A stretch of 64,000 nucleotides of DNA from NCBI RefSeq assembly GCF_022548875.1, contig NZ_JAKZEW010000015.1, forward strand, positions 631-64,630, read 5' to 3'. Below are positions 27,126 through 36,051 of this stretch, one piece after another. The stretch is from Glycomyces sp. L485 (GTDB lineage Bacteria > Actinomycetota > Actinomycetes > Mycobacteriales > Micromonosporaceae). A model generated the notes under the pieces. That model made no database searches and was not told where the DNA came from. It worked only from the letters and a program-made list of their open reading frames with translations. The translations under genes were made by a program, and so were the position numbers. The first letter of the stretch is position 1; each line of letters begins with the position of its first letter.

Positions 27126-27968
27126 CTAGATCACGTTCCGCTTGACCTTCGGCCTGACCTTGGCGAAGCCCCCGCCGACGCCGGCCGGCCGGGCCCGGCG
27201 GTCGGTGATGAGCATGTGCCCCGGCGCGTGCGTGATCGCGAACGGCAGCTTCGCGGCGACGACCGCCTCCTGCAGCGTCACGCCGCACGCCCAGAACACC
27301 GGGACGTCACCGGGCGCCGGATCGACCGGGTCGCCGAAGTCGGGCCGGCCCAGGTCCCGGATGCCGAGTGCGGCCGGGCCGCCCACGTGAACCGGCAGAC
27401 CGTGTGCGTACGGCATCCGCGCCGTGACCATCGCCGCCCTCGCCACCAGGTGCGGGGGCATCGGCCGCATGGACACCACGATGCGCGAGCGGAACCGCCC
27501 GGCCGACAGGCACGGCAGGCCCGTACGGTACATCGGCACGTTGCTGCCCTGTTCGAGGTGGCGCAACGGGATCCCTTCGCTCTCCAGCAGCGGCTCGAAC
27601 GTGAAGCTGCATCCGATCAGGAGCGTCACCAGGTCGTCGCCCCACACCGAGGTCGCGTCGGTCCTCCAGTCGACCAACGACCCGTTCCGCCACACCAGGT
27701 AGGCGGGCAGGTCGCGGCGGAGGTCGACGCCCTCGGCGAGCGAAGTGGTGAACCGGCCTGGCCCGACGATCTCGAGCAGCGGGCACGCCCTGGGGTTACG
27801 GACGGCGAAGCGGCGCAGGGCGACGGCGTGGCGGCGGGGCACGCTGACCAGATTGGCCTGTACATACCCCTTCGACCAGCCGCTCGTGGGGGCGACCAGC
27901 CCGCCGCGGAACCTCGCTCGGGCGTCGGCGGGCAGAACCATCGCTTCGGGGCGCTGTCTTGTGAACAT
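27126..27968 (-). CDS. DUF1445 / D-glutamate cyclase-like putative hydro-lyase
   Basis: Protein of 280 residues of the DUF1445 (UPF0317) family, often named putative hydro-lyase and related to mammalian D-glutamate cyclase. Diagnostic segments are GYVQANLV, LIGCSFTFE and VSMRPMPP, together with HAPGHMLITD near the C-terminus. GGAGGAG four bases before ATG 27968 fixes the start. There is no clear operon partner. The divergent SARP gene shares the upstream region. Confidence 0.88.
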   Translation of the reverse strand: MFTRQRPEAMVLPADARARFRGGLVAPTSGWSKGYVQANLVSVPRRHAVALRRFAVRNPRACPLLEIVGPGRFTTSLAEGVDLRRDLPAYLVWRNGSLVDWRTDATSVWGDDLVTLLIGCSFTFEPLLESEGIPLRHLEQGSNVPMYRTGLPCLSAGRFRSRIVVSMRPMPPHLVARAAMVTARMPYAHGLPVHVGGPAALGIRDLGRPDFGDPVDPAPGDVPVFWACGVTLQEAVVAAKLPFAITHAPGHMLITDRRARPAGVGGGFAKVRPKVKRNVI

Positions 27969-28020
27969 GTCTCCTCCTCGATGTCTCGGTAGACCGAGCA
28001 TCGGGGACGGCCCGCCAGAA

Positions 28021-28098
28021 GACTCATGAGTTCTTCACGAGTCCGAACCGATTGCCCATGCAACCGTTCAACAATGGATCACCGAATGCACCTACAAT
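28021..28098 (+). promoter_or_regulatory. regulatory region upstream of the SARP gene
   Basis: Contains the perfect 10-bp palindrome ACTCATGAGT (28022-28031) inside a larger GACTC...GAGTC repeat (28021-28043). A TACAAT -10-like element follows (28093-28098), about 88 bp before the SARP ATG. No good -35 is visible. Confidence 0.35.
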
Positions 28099-28185
28099 GG
28101 GTATCCGCACTTTTTCACCCCGCGTGCTGACGCATCGAACAGCCAGGGCCCGGCGCGGTCGGCACGCCGCCCAGGGAGGTCGCCC

Positions 28186-31100
28186 ATGGAGTTCGGCATC
28201 CTCGGCCCCCTGCAGTTGACGAAGGCGGGCGCCCCCGTCCCGCTGCCCGGACGGATCCTGCCCCGGCTCATCGCCGTGCTGCTCCTCGAAGCCGGACACG
28301 TCGTGCCCCCGGCGAAACTCGTCGAAGCACTCTGGGACGACCGCCCGCCGGCGACCGCCCGCCGTCAGATACAGAACACCGTCGCCACCGCCCGCGGCAG
28401 GCTGTTCGACTACGAGGCGGCCGAACTGGAGACCGTCGGCGACGGCTATCGGCTGCGGCTGCGCCCCGAGAAGCTCGACTCGCTCCGATTCCGGACGAGT
28501 GTGCGCATCGCCCGCGAACAGGTCGCCGCCTCCGAACCCGAAGCGGCCCTGACCGGACTGCGCGAAGCGCTCGCGCTGTGGCGCGGACCGGCGCTCGCCG
28601 GGCTGTCGGGCAGGATCATCGAGGCCGGCGCGCGGCTGTGGAACGAGGATCGAGCCGCCGCCGAAGAGGAACGCGCCGAACTCGAGCTGGCGCTGCGCAC
28701 CTCCGCTCCTGTCGTCTCCGACCTACGGCGCGTCCTCGAGGACCACCCCTACCGGCAGCACGCCGCCGAACTGCTCATGACCGCCCTGCACCGCGACGCA
28801 CGCGTCGCCGAAGCGCTCGAGGTGTACGAACGGATGCGCCGCCGGCTCGCCGACGAACTCGGCATCGACCCCGGCCAGCGCCTGCGGGACCTCCACACCG
28901 CGATCCTGCGCGACGACCCCGTGCTCGGCGTCCCCAAGGAGACCCCCGAGTTCACGCCGAAGCGCGAACCACTGCCCGCCCCGGCCCAGCTGCCTTCCGA
29001 CAGCGTCCACTTCACCGGTAGAAGCGACCTCATCGCCGTTCTCGACCGGCTCCTCGGACCCGGACCGAGCACCGCCGTCCTGTCCGGTATCGGCGGCACC
29101 GGCAAGACCACCCTCGCGCTTCACTGGGCTCACCGGGTGCGCGAGCAGTTCCCCGACGGCCAGCTCTACGTCAATCTGCGCGGCTTCGACCGGGCCCCGC
29201 CGCTCACCCCGCTGGACGCGCTCGCCGGGTTCCTTCGGGCGCTTCGCGTCCCCACCGAGGCCATCCCCTCCGACCCCGACGAGGCCGCGGCCCTCTACCG
29301 GTCCCGCCTCGCCGACACCAGGACCCTCGTCATCCTCGACAACGCTCGCGGCTCCGAGCAGGTCAAACCGCTGCTGCCCGCCACCGTGGGCTGCACCGCC
29401 GTCGTCACCAGCCGGTTCCGGCTGCCCGAACTGTCGACCGTCCACGACGTCCTCCCGGTCACGGTCGCCTCACTCGACCTCGACGACTCGGTGGCGCTGC
29501 TCACGAGCCTCATCCGCGCCGACCGCGTCGCCGCCGAACCCGAGGCCGCGCTCCGGCTCGCGAAGATGTGCTCAGGGCTGCCCTTGGCGCTCAGGATTAT
29601 CGGCACCAACCTCGGCGGGCAACCCGACGCGACACTCACCGAGACCGCCGCAGCGCTGTCCGACCGCGACCGGCTCGCCCGGCTCACGGTCGAAGGCGAC
29701 CCGACCACCACCGTCGCCGCGGCGTTCGACCTCTCCTATCAGTCGCTCCAGCCCGACGAGGAACTGCTGTACCTCAACTTGTCGCTGCTGCCTGCCGCGG
29801 ACTTCGGCAAGGACCTGGCCGTCGCCCTCACCAGATGGGAGCCGAACGCGGCCGAACGGATCCTCTCCCGACTCGTCGCCGCGCACCGCATCGAGGAGTA
29901 CCGGCCCGGCCGCTACCGATTCCACGACCTAGTGCGCGAATACGCGCGCCGCAAGGCCGAGGAAGCGTACGACCCGACCGCGATCCAGCGGCTGCGCGAA
30001 CAGGTCGTCAACTGGTACGCCACCTCCGGCCCGTTCCTGCCGACCGGAGAGTACCGCAACATCGTCGCCACCTTCCTCGAATGGAACGGGCACCCGAGCG
30101 TCTCGCGGCTCCTCAACCGGCTCATCGCGTTCGCCGACGCCGGCTACCGCGTCGAGCCGACCGACTCGGTCTACGAGCTGCCCGAACTCGCGTCCGTCGC
30201 CGAACAGGCCATCGAAACCGGAAGACGATCCGACGACCCGGTGGACGCGGTCCGCGCCTACGCGCTGGCGGACGCCGTCGCCTACGCCTCGGGCGAACTC
30301 GCCAAGTCGATGGCCTACGCGCAGAAGACCCTCGAGGCGCTGCGACGCACCCCCGAAGGCGACCGCACCGGCAAGGCCCGCAACGACCTCGGAACCACCT
30401 TGACGCAGCTGGGACGATACCGCGAGGCGGTGTCGCTGCTGCGCGAAGCCGTCGTCGCCGCCGAGCGCTCGGGCTACAGCGACGTCCGAGTCGAGGTCCT
30501 CACCTCGCTGGGGTCGGTCCTCGGGCGAATGGGGATCTTCGCCGAGTCCGAGGCCCTCCTGCTGCGCGCCTGCGACATCAACGCCTCCATCGACGACGGG
30601 CGCGAATCGGTCTATCCGCTGCTGCAACTGGCCGAGCTCTACATCGACATGGGCCGCGTGACCGCCGCGGAGGAGCTCTGCCACCGCATAGCCGAGATGC
30701 TGCACGATCACCCCTCGAAGTTCTTCCGCGCCAGGCTCTACTCCAGGCAGGCCGCGGTCCACTCCGCCGACGAGGACTTCGTGCGCGCCGAGGCCGCGCT
30801 ACTGCGCGGCATCGAACTGGTCGAAGAGATCAACAGCAGGCGCCACCAGCTGGCTTACACCTACCAGCTCGCCGAGCTGCTCGTCGACACCGGCCAGATC
30901 GACCGTGCCCGCGAGGCGCTCGATCGCGTCGCAGAGTTCGACCGGTACCAGACTTCCCTGACCCTCGCGATCAAAGCGCGCGTGCTCTGCAAGCTCCACA
31001 CGCGCGCCGGCGACCCGCGACGGGCGATCAGCCTGGGGCGTCAGGCCTGCGACGTGTTCGCGGCCATGCCCGACCCGATGCGCCAGGCGAGGAGCCTGCT

Positions 31101-31221
31101 GGCCCTCGCCGACGCCTACGCGCGCGCGGGCGACCTCGAGTCGGCCGCGGACTGCCGTACCGAGGCGAATAGTCTGCGCGCGAGCCTGAAGTCGGCGCTG
31201 AACATGCGCTCCGCCTCCTAA
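28186..31221 (+). CDS. SARP/AfsR-type transcriptional regulator (BTAD, NB-ARC, TPR)
   Basis: Large regulator of 1,011 residues. Domains in order: OmpR-type winged helix (1-90), bacterial transcriptional activation domain (about 95-245), STAND/NB-ARC ATPase with P-loop GIGGTGKTT near residue 302 and Walker B TLVILDNA, and tetratricopeptide-like repeats (about 640-1000). This is the AfsR architecture, generally linked to secondary metabolism or development in actinomycetes. No biosynthetic cluster is visible next to it, so the target is unknown. A 9-bp-stem terminator follows 85 bp downstream. Confidence 0.93.
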   Translation: MEFGILGPLQLTKAGAPVPLPGRILPRLIAVLLLEAGHVVPPAKLVEALWDDRPPATARRQIQNTVATARGRLFDYEAAELETVGDGYRLRLRPEKLDSLRFRTSVRIAREQVAASEPEAALTGLREALALWRGPALAGLSGRIIEAGARLWNEDRAAAEEERAELELALRTSAPVVSDLRRVLEDHPYRQHAAELLMTALHRDARVAEALEVYERMRRRLADELGIDPGQRLRDLHTAILRDDPVLGVPKETPEFTPKREPLPAPAQLPSDSVHFTGRSDLIAVLDRLLGPGPSTAVLSGIGGTGKTTLALHWAHRVREQFPDGQLYVNLRGFDRAPPLTPLDALAGFLRALRVPTEAIPSDPDEAAALYRSRLADTRTLVILDNARGSEQVKPLLPATVGCTAVVTSRFRLPELSTVHDVLPVTVASLDLDDSVALLTSLIRADRVAAEPEAALRLAKMCSGLPLALRIIGTNLGGQPDATLTETAAALSDRDRLARLTVEGDPTTTVAAAFDLSYQSLQPDEELLYLNLSLLPAADFGKDLAVALTRWEPNAAERILSRLVAAHRIEEYRPGRYRFHDLVREYARRKAEEAYDPTAIQRLREQVVNWYATSGPFLPTGEYRNIVATFLEWNGHPSVSRLLNRLIAFADAGYRVEPTDSVYELPELASVAEQAIETGRRSDDPVDAVRAYALADAVAYASGELAKSMAYAQKTLEALRRTPEGDRTGKARNDLGTTLTQLGRYREAVSLLREAVVAAERSGYSDVRVEVLTSLGSVLGRMGIFAESEALLLRACDINASIDDGRESVYPLLQLAELYIDMGRVTAAEELCHRIAEMLHDHPSKFFRARLYSRQAAVHSADEDFVRAEAALLRGIELVEEINSRRHQLAYTYQLAELLVDTGQIDRAREALDRVAEFDRYQTSLTLAIKARVLCKLHTRAGDPRRAISLGRQACDVFAAMPDPMRQARSLLALADAYARAGDLESAADCRTEANSLRASLKSALNMRSAS

Positions 31222-31305
31222 GGCAAGGAGCCGTGGGACACGCCGATCAATGTCAACGAGTGACCCACGGTGTCGTCCCCTGGTGACGGTATCCGGAATC
31301 GGAAC

Positions 31306-31327
31306 GGGCCCCGCTTCGGCGGGGCCC
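31306..31327. terminator. terminator between SARP gene and tRNA-Met
   Basis: Perfect 9-bp stem with a TTCG tetraloop (GGGCCCCGC-ttcg-GCGGGGCCC). It can serve the SARP gene on the plus strand and tRNA-Met on the minus strand, which ends 10 bp away. Confidence 0.75.
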
Positions 31328-31336
31328 TTCGCGTTG

Positions 31337-31410
31337 TGGGGCAGGCAGGACTTGAACCCGCGACCTGACGATTATGAGTCGTTTGCTCTGACCAGCTGAG
31401 CTACTGCCCC
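31337..31410 (-). tRNA. tRNA-Met (CAT)
   Basis: 74-nt cloverleaf: 7-bp acceptor stem GGGGCAG/CTGCCCC, D-arm GCTC..GAGC, anticodon loop CTCATAA with anticodon CAT, and T-arm GCGGG-TTCAAGT-CCTGC. It resembles the elongator tRNA-Met, not the initiator. A lysidine-modified tRNA-Ile cannot be fully excluded from sequence. CCA is not encoded. Confidence 0.9.
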
Positions 31411-31557
31411 AAGCGACCAGTATCCTCTCATACCTTCAGGCTCGGCGGTGTTCCGAGGGGCCGGATTGCAGGTCGGTCCCGACAGTGTCACAAGGTGGCA
31501 ATCACCTGGTGCGGCCTCTGCTTATGTTGCATGATGTTCACAGAAGCCGAGTCATTT

Positions 31558-31635
31558 GGAAACGTCGGTATGGGAGTACCCGACCCATATTCCCTGTTTG
31601 GCCGATAACATCTGAGTTACTTTCACAACGTTTCC
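31558..31635. promoter_or_regulatory. spaced inverted repeat GGAAACGT...ACGTTTCC before livH
   Basis: Two 8-base half-sites (31558-31565 and 31628-31635), 62 bp apart, in the AT-richer leader of the branched-chain transporter operon. They could be separate operator half-sites for one regulator, possibly bridged by looping. No promoter boxes are convincing. Confidence 0.35.
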
Positions 31636-31751
31636 ATAACGACATGTGGAGCCGTGGCCGGGCTCTCCTTAAGATTCGGCTCACTCGCATCGTGGGGTGT
31701 TTCTCGAACATTGCACGACACTCCCGGTGCCCGAACCTTCGAGGGGGCGCA

Positions 31752-33128
31752 TTGAGACGTGCAGTAATGGTGCTGTCGGCCGTGCTGGTCGGCCTGGTTC
31801 TGGGGCTGGGGGTGAGCAGCACCGCCCAAGCACAAGGAGAAACCGGCGTCAAAGGTACATTGAAGGACCAAGACGACAATCTGATCTCCGAGGTCGAGAT
31901 CACCGTCTCCGACGCCGACGGCAATGAGATCGCGACGACCGCCAGCGCCGAGGACGGCACCTGGTCCGTCCCACTGGAATCGCCCGGCACGTACCTCGTC
32001 GCTCTCGATGAGTCGACGCTTCCGAACGGCCTGCTGGTGCGCAACGGGCGACCGCAGCTCGAAGTGGAAGTGCGGGCCTCCGAACGGACCGTCCTGTTCC
32101 CACTCGACACGCAGCTCGACCCCAACGCCCAGCCTCAGGAGACCGAAGCTCCCGGCGGGAGCGATTCCACCGGCGATGGCGAGGAGGAGACCACCGGCGC
32201 CGTCGAGGCCGAGGACGAGATCGACCCTGAGATCGAGAGCGCCGCCGGCCCCACCCGCGCCGTCAGCCTCCTGTTCTCCGGCATCCACTTCGGGCTCATG
32301 ATCGCGCTCGCCGCGGTCGGGCTGTCGATGGTCTTCGGCACCACCGGGCTGACCAACTTCTCCCACGGCGACCTGGTCACCTTCGGCGGCGTCATGGCCC
32401 TCATGTTCAACATCATCGTCGGACTGCCGGTCTGGGCCGCCGTCATCGGCGCCGTCGCCGCCGGAGCCCTGTTCGGCTGGCTCCAGGACTGGGGCCTGTG
32501 GTCGCGCCTGCGCAAACGCGGCACGGGGCTGATCACGATGATGATCATCTCCATCGGTGTCGCGCTCCTCATCCGCTTCGCCACGCTGTTCTTCGTCGGC
32601 GGCGAACGACGCCGCTACGACGAATACGTCGGTCAGACGCCCTGGGATCTGGGGTGGCTGGTCATCACGCCCAAGGAGGTCTACACCGGTCTGATCGCGG
32701 CACTCGTCTGCTCCGCGGTGGGGCTGGCACTCGTGTTCACCCGACTGGGCAAGGCGACCCGCGCGGTCGCCGACAACCCTTCGCTGGCGTCGTCGACCGG
32801 CATCGACGTCAACCGGGTGATCCGGCTGGTCTGGACGATCGGCGGGGCGCTCGCCGCGCTCGCCGGCGTGTTCCTGTCCGTCAACGACGGCGTCAAGTTC
32901 GACATGGGCCAGCACCTGCTGCTCCTGGTATTCGCCGCAGTCGTCCTCGGCGGCCTCGGCACAGCGTTCGGAGCCTTCATCGGCGCCATGCTCATCGGCA
33001 TCTTCGTTCAGATGTCCACGCTGGTCATCGCGCCCGAGCTGAAATACGTCGGAGCGCTGGCCGTACTCATCATCGTCATGCTCACGCGACCACAGGGCAT
33101 CCTGGGCCGCCGAGAGCGGATCGGCTGA
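31752..33128 (+). CDS. livH: branched-chain amino-acid ABC permease LivH with N-terminal secreted-type domain
   Basis: Protein of 458 residues, far longer than a normal LivH (about 290-300). It has a signal-like helix (1-26), then a beta-sandwich of the carboxypeptidase-regulatory/prealbumin-like type (GVKGTLKDQDDNLISEVEITV, up to about 110). An acidic Glu/Thr/Gly linker (about 115-165) and a full LivH permease follow. The start is TTG 31752 with GAGGGGG just upstream; ATG 31767 is the alternative. The extra domain should face outside, where it could bind ligand, wall or the binding protein. First gene of livHMGF. Confidence 0.9.
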   Translation: MRRAVMVLSAVLVGLVLGLGVSSTAQAQGETGVKGTLKDQDDNLISEVEITVSDADGNEIATTASAEDGTWSVPLESPGTYLVALDESTLPNGLLVRNGRPQLEVEVRASERTVLFPLDTQLDPNAQPQETEAPGGSDSTGDGEEETTGAVEAEDEIDPEIESAAGPTRAVSLLFSGIHFGLMIALAAVGLSMVFGTTGLTNFSHGDLVTFGGVMALMFNIIVGLPVWAAVIGAVAAGALFGWLQDWGLWSRLRKRGTGLITMMIISIGVALLIRFATLFFVGGERRRYDEYVGQTPWDLGWLVITPKEVYTGLIAALVCSAVGLALVFTRLGKATRAVADNPSLASSTGIDVNRVIRLVWTIGGALAALAGVFLSVNDGVKFDMGQHLLLLVFAAVVLGGLGTAFGAFIGAMLIGIFVQMSTLVIAPELKYVGALAVLIIVMLTRPQGILGRRERIG

Positions 33129-33143
33129 GGTTAGGAGACTGCA

Positions 33144-34187
33144 ATGGATTGGCACTTCGTCTTCAGCCAGGCCCTCACACAGGCCATCGGCCCGACCATG
33201 CTCATCTACGCCATCGCGGCGATCGGGCTCAACGTGCAGTTCGGTTACACCGGGCTGCTCAACTTCGGCCAGGCCGCCTTCGCTGCCATGGGCGCCTACG
33301 GGCTCGCCCTGGCGGTCGTCGCATTCGGGCTGCCGTTCGGATGGGGCATCCTCATCGGATTCGGGGCCGCCATCGTGATGGCGCTGCTGCTCGGCATCCC
33401 GACACTGCGGCTGCGCGCCGACTATCTGGCGATCGTCACCATCGCCGCGGCCGAGATCGTACGGCGACTGGCCCGCGCGACCGTCTGGTCCGAGTACACC
33501 GGCGGCTCCGACGGCATGCGCGGTTTCAGCGAGCCGTTCTTCGAGCTGAGCCCCTACAACCCGGACGCGAACTGGTCGGTCCTGTTCGTATCGATGGACG
33601 GCGGGCGGCTCATCGTCGACCTGGGAATCGTCGACTTCCAGTACTCCAGCCGCGACCTGTGGGTCATGACCGTCGGCTGGATCCTCGTGGCGATCTTCCT
33701 GGTCGTGGTCGGCCTGCTCGTCCACAGCCCGTGGGGCCGCGTCCTCAAGGGCATCAGGGAGGACGAGGAGGCCGTGCGCAGCCTCGGCAAGAACGTCTTC
33801 GCCTACAAGATGCAGGCACTGGTCATCGGCGGCATCATCGGCGCCGCGGCCGGGTTCATCTTCGCGCTCAGCCGCGCGAACGTCCAGCCCGACACCTTCA
33901 GCACCGACTTCACGTTCTACTTCTACGTGGTGTTGATCCTCGGTGGCGCGGCCCGGCTGTTCGGCCCCGTCCTCGGCGCGGCCCTGTTCTGGTTCCTGTT
34001 CAACCTGCTGTCGCTGACGCTCAACCAGGGCATCCGCTCCGATTTGATCCCACGGGAGGTGCTGGCGCCGACCCAGGTCGGCCCGCTGGTGTTCTTCCTG
34101 ATGGGCCTGGGCATGGTCCTGTTGCTCATCTTCCGCCCGCAGGGCATCCTCGGTAATAGAAGGGAGCTGATGCTCGATGTCAGATAG
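33144..34187 (+). CDS. livM: branched-chain amino-acid ABC permease LivM
   Basis: Membrane protein of 347 residues. Conserved LivM landmarks are the NVQFGYTGLLNFGQAAFAA segment near the N-terminus and the coupling loop SPWGRVLKGIREDEEAVRSLG. Pairs with LivH to form the channel. ATG 33144 is preceded by AGGAG and lies 15 bp after livH. Its 3' end overlaps livG by 11 bp. Confidence 0.95.
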   Translation: MDWHFVFSQALTQAIGPTMLIYAIAAIGLNVQFGYTGLLNFGQAAFAAMGAYGLALAVVAFGLPFGWGILIGFGAAIVMALLLGIPTLRLRADYLAIVTIAAAEIVRRLARATVWSEYTGGSDGMRGFSEPFFELSPYNPDANWSVLFVSMDGGRLIVDLGIVDFQYSSRDLWVMTVGWILVAIFLVVVGLLVHSPWGRVLKGIREDEEAVRSLGKNVFAYKMQALVIGGIIGAAAGFIFALSRANVQPDTFSTDFTFYFYVVLILGGAARLFGPVLGAALFWFLFNLLSLTLNQGIRSDLIPREVLAPTQVGPLVFFLMGLGMVLLLIFRPQGILGNRRELMLDVR

Positions 34188-35058
34188 CGAATTCGAGCGC
34201 GAGCCCGAAGTGTTCCGCGAGATGCACCAGGCGGCGCTGGCCGCGCTCGCGGACGTCCAGCCCGAACCGGGCGTGGCGAAGCCGGACCCGATCCTGACCG
34301 CGTCGGGCATCAGGCGCTCCTTCGGCGGCCTCGTGGCCGTCGACGTCGACCACCTCGAGGTTCAGCGGGGCACCATCACCGCGCTCATCGGGCCTAACGG
34401 CGCCGGGAAGACGACCCTGTTCAACCTGCTCACCGGCTTCGACCGGCCGAGCAGCGGCAAGTGGGACTTCGACGGCAGGAGCGCCAAACGACTGCGGTCG
34501 TACCAGGTGGCGCGGGCCGGGATGGTCCGGACCTTCCAGCTGACGAAGGCGCTCACCCGCATGACCGTCATGGACAACATGCTCATCGCCGCGTCCGCTC
34601 AGCTCGGCGAGCGCATGTGGGCGGGCCTCATCCCCGGCCTGTGGAAGGCCCAGGAGGCCGCCAACCGCGAGCGGGCCATGGAGCTGCTGGAGCGGTTCAA
34701 GCTCATCGACAAGCGAGAGGACTACGCCGGGGAGCTCTCGGGCGGCCAGCGCAAGCTCCTGGAGATGGCGCGTGCGCTCATGCTGGAGCCGAAGATGGTC
34801 ATGCTCGACGAGCCGATGGCCGGGGTGAACCCGGCGTTGAAGCAGACGCTGCTCGAGCACATCAAGGGATTGCGCGAGGACGGGATGACGGTGCTGTTCG
34901 TGGAGCACGACATGGACATGGTCCACGAGATCGCCGACTGGGTGGCGGTCATGGCCGCGGGCCAGCTCATCACCGAGGGCACGCCGGACCAGATCTCGTC
35001 CGATCCGCGCGTGATCGACGCCTATCTCGGCGCCCACCACGACGCAGCGGCTCACTAG
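34177..35058 (+). CDS. livG: branched-chain amino-acid ABC ATPase LivG
   Basis: Cytoplasmic ATPase of 293 residues, with about 35 residues before the usual start of the fold. Walker A GPNGAGKTT, signature LSGGQ, Walker B VMLDEP, and the LivG-type GxNP loop (MAGVNPAL) are present. Drives transport with LivF. Overlaps livM by 11 bp. Confidence 0.96.
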   Translation: MSDSEFEREPEVFREMHQAALAALADVQPEPGVAKPDPILTASGIRRSFGGLVAVDVDHLEVQRGTITALIGPNGAGKTTLFNLLTGFDRPSSGKWDFDGRSAKRLRSYQVARAGMVRTFQLTKALTRMTVMDNMLIAASAQLGERMWAGLIPGLWKAQEAANRERAMELLERFKLIDKREDYAGELSGGQRKLLEMARALMLEPKMVMLDEPMAGVNPALKQTLLEHIKGLREDGMTVLFVEHDMDMVHEIADWVAVMAAGQLITEGTPDQISSDPRVIDAYLGAHHDAAAH

Positions 35059-35069
35059 GGGGACACAGG

Positions 35070-35915
35070 ATGTCTGACGAGGAAGTCAATGAATTGGCCG
35101 GGGGCATCGCTCCGACGGGCGTGCCGCTGGCGGAGGTGCCTGAGTCGTCCGCGGAGGTGCATTCGCGCGAGGGCCATCTGGCCGCGTCCGGCGATGCGCT
35201 GCTGCGCGCCGATGAGGTGGTCGCCGGGTACATCCCGGGCGTGTCGATCTTGAACGGGACCGATCTGTACGCCGACGAGGGCGAGCTGGTTGGGATCATC
35301 GGGCCGAACGGGGCGGGCAAGTCGACGCTGCTGAAGGCGATCTTCGGGCTGGTGAGCATCACTTCGGGGACGGTGATGCTGCGCGGCGAGAAGATCACGA
35401 ACCTCAAGGCGCACCAGTTGGTGCCTCGAGGCGTGGGTTTCGTGCCGCAGTCGAACAACGTGTTCCCGACGCTGTCGGTCCTGGAGAACCTGGAGATGGG
35501 CGTGTTCCTGCGTCCGAAGAAGTTCAGGCAGCGGTTCGACTTCGTCGCCGACCTGTTCCCGGTGCTCGCCGACCGGCGGTCGCAGCGGGCCGGGTCGCTG
35601 TCAGGCGGTGAGCGGCAGATGGTGGCGATGGGCCGGGCGTTGATGATGGAGCCGTCGGTGCTGCTGCTCGACGAGCCGTCGGCGGGTCTGTCGCCGGCGA
35701 TGCAGGATGAGGTCTTCTTCAACACGAAGCAGATCAATTCGACCGGTGTCACGGTGGTCATGGTCGAGCAGAACGCTCGGCGGTGCCTCCAGATCTGCGA
35801 CCGGGGTTACGTCCTGGACCAGGGAAAGAGCGCCTACACGGGCCCGGGTGCGGGCTTGATCGACGACCCGAAGGTCGTCGAGCTCTACCTCGGCACCCTG
35901 GGCAAGGCGCGCTAG
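35070..35915 (+). CDS. livF: branched-chain amino-acid ABC ATPase LivF
   Basis: ATPase of 281 residues. Walker A GPNGAGKST, signature LSGGE, Walker B LLLDEP, followed by SAGLSPAM as in LivF. An N-terminal hydrophilic extension of about 45 residues precedes the fold. ATG 35070 lies 11 bp after livG. The operon ends with a strong terminator 12 bp downstream. Confidence 0.95.
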   Translation: MSDEEVNELAGGIAPTGVPLAEVPESSAEVHSREGHLAASGDALLRADEVVAGYIPGVSILNGTDLYADEGELVGIIGPNGAGKSTLLKAIFGLVSITSGTVMLRGEKITNLKAHQLVPRGVGFVPQSNNVFPTLSVLENLEMGVFLRPKKFRQRFDFVADLFPVLADRRSQRAGSLSGGERQMVAMGRALMMEPSVLLLDEPSAGLSPAMQDEVFFNTKQINSTGVTVVMVEQNARRCLQICDRGYVLDQGKSAYTGPGAGLIDDPKVVELYLGTLGKAR

Positions 35916-35926
35916 GCGGAGAGTGG

Positions 35927-35967
35927 ACCGCCCTCGGGCCCGGCGTGCCGCCGGGCCCGAGGGCGGT
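35927..35967 (+). terminator. intrinsic terminator of livHMGF
   Basis: Perfect 18-bp stem (ACCGCCCTCGGGCCCGGC and its complement) with a 5-base loop, followed by TCTTTTCGTT on the plus strand. One of the clearest terminators in the window. Confidence 0.9.
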
Positions 35968-36000
35968 TCTTTTCGTTCCGGTCGGGGACGGAGAACGAAA

Positions 36001-36027
36001 GGGGCGGTTCCCGGTGGGAACCGCCCC
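36001..36027 (-). terminator. intrinsic terminator of livK
   Basis: Perfect 12-bp stem GGGGCGGTTCCC / GGGAACCGCCCC with a 3-base loop. On the minus strand it is followed by TTTCGTTCT, and it lies 25 bp past the livK stop. Together with the previous hairpin it closes two convergent units. Confidence 0.85.
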
Positions 36028-36051
36028 GATGATCATCGGCGAACGTGAGCT

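Noticed and set aside
31623-34310. 895-codon open frame on the minus strand across livH and livM
   Set aside because: Acidic/Gln-rich antisense text opposite two clear permease genes; no start context and no domains.
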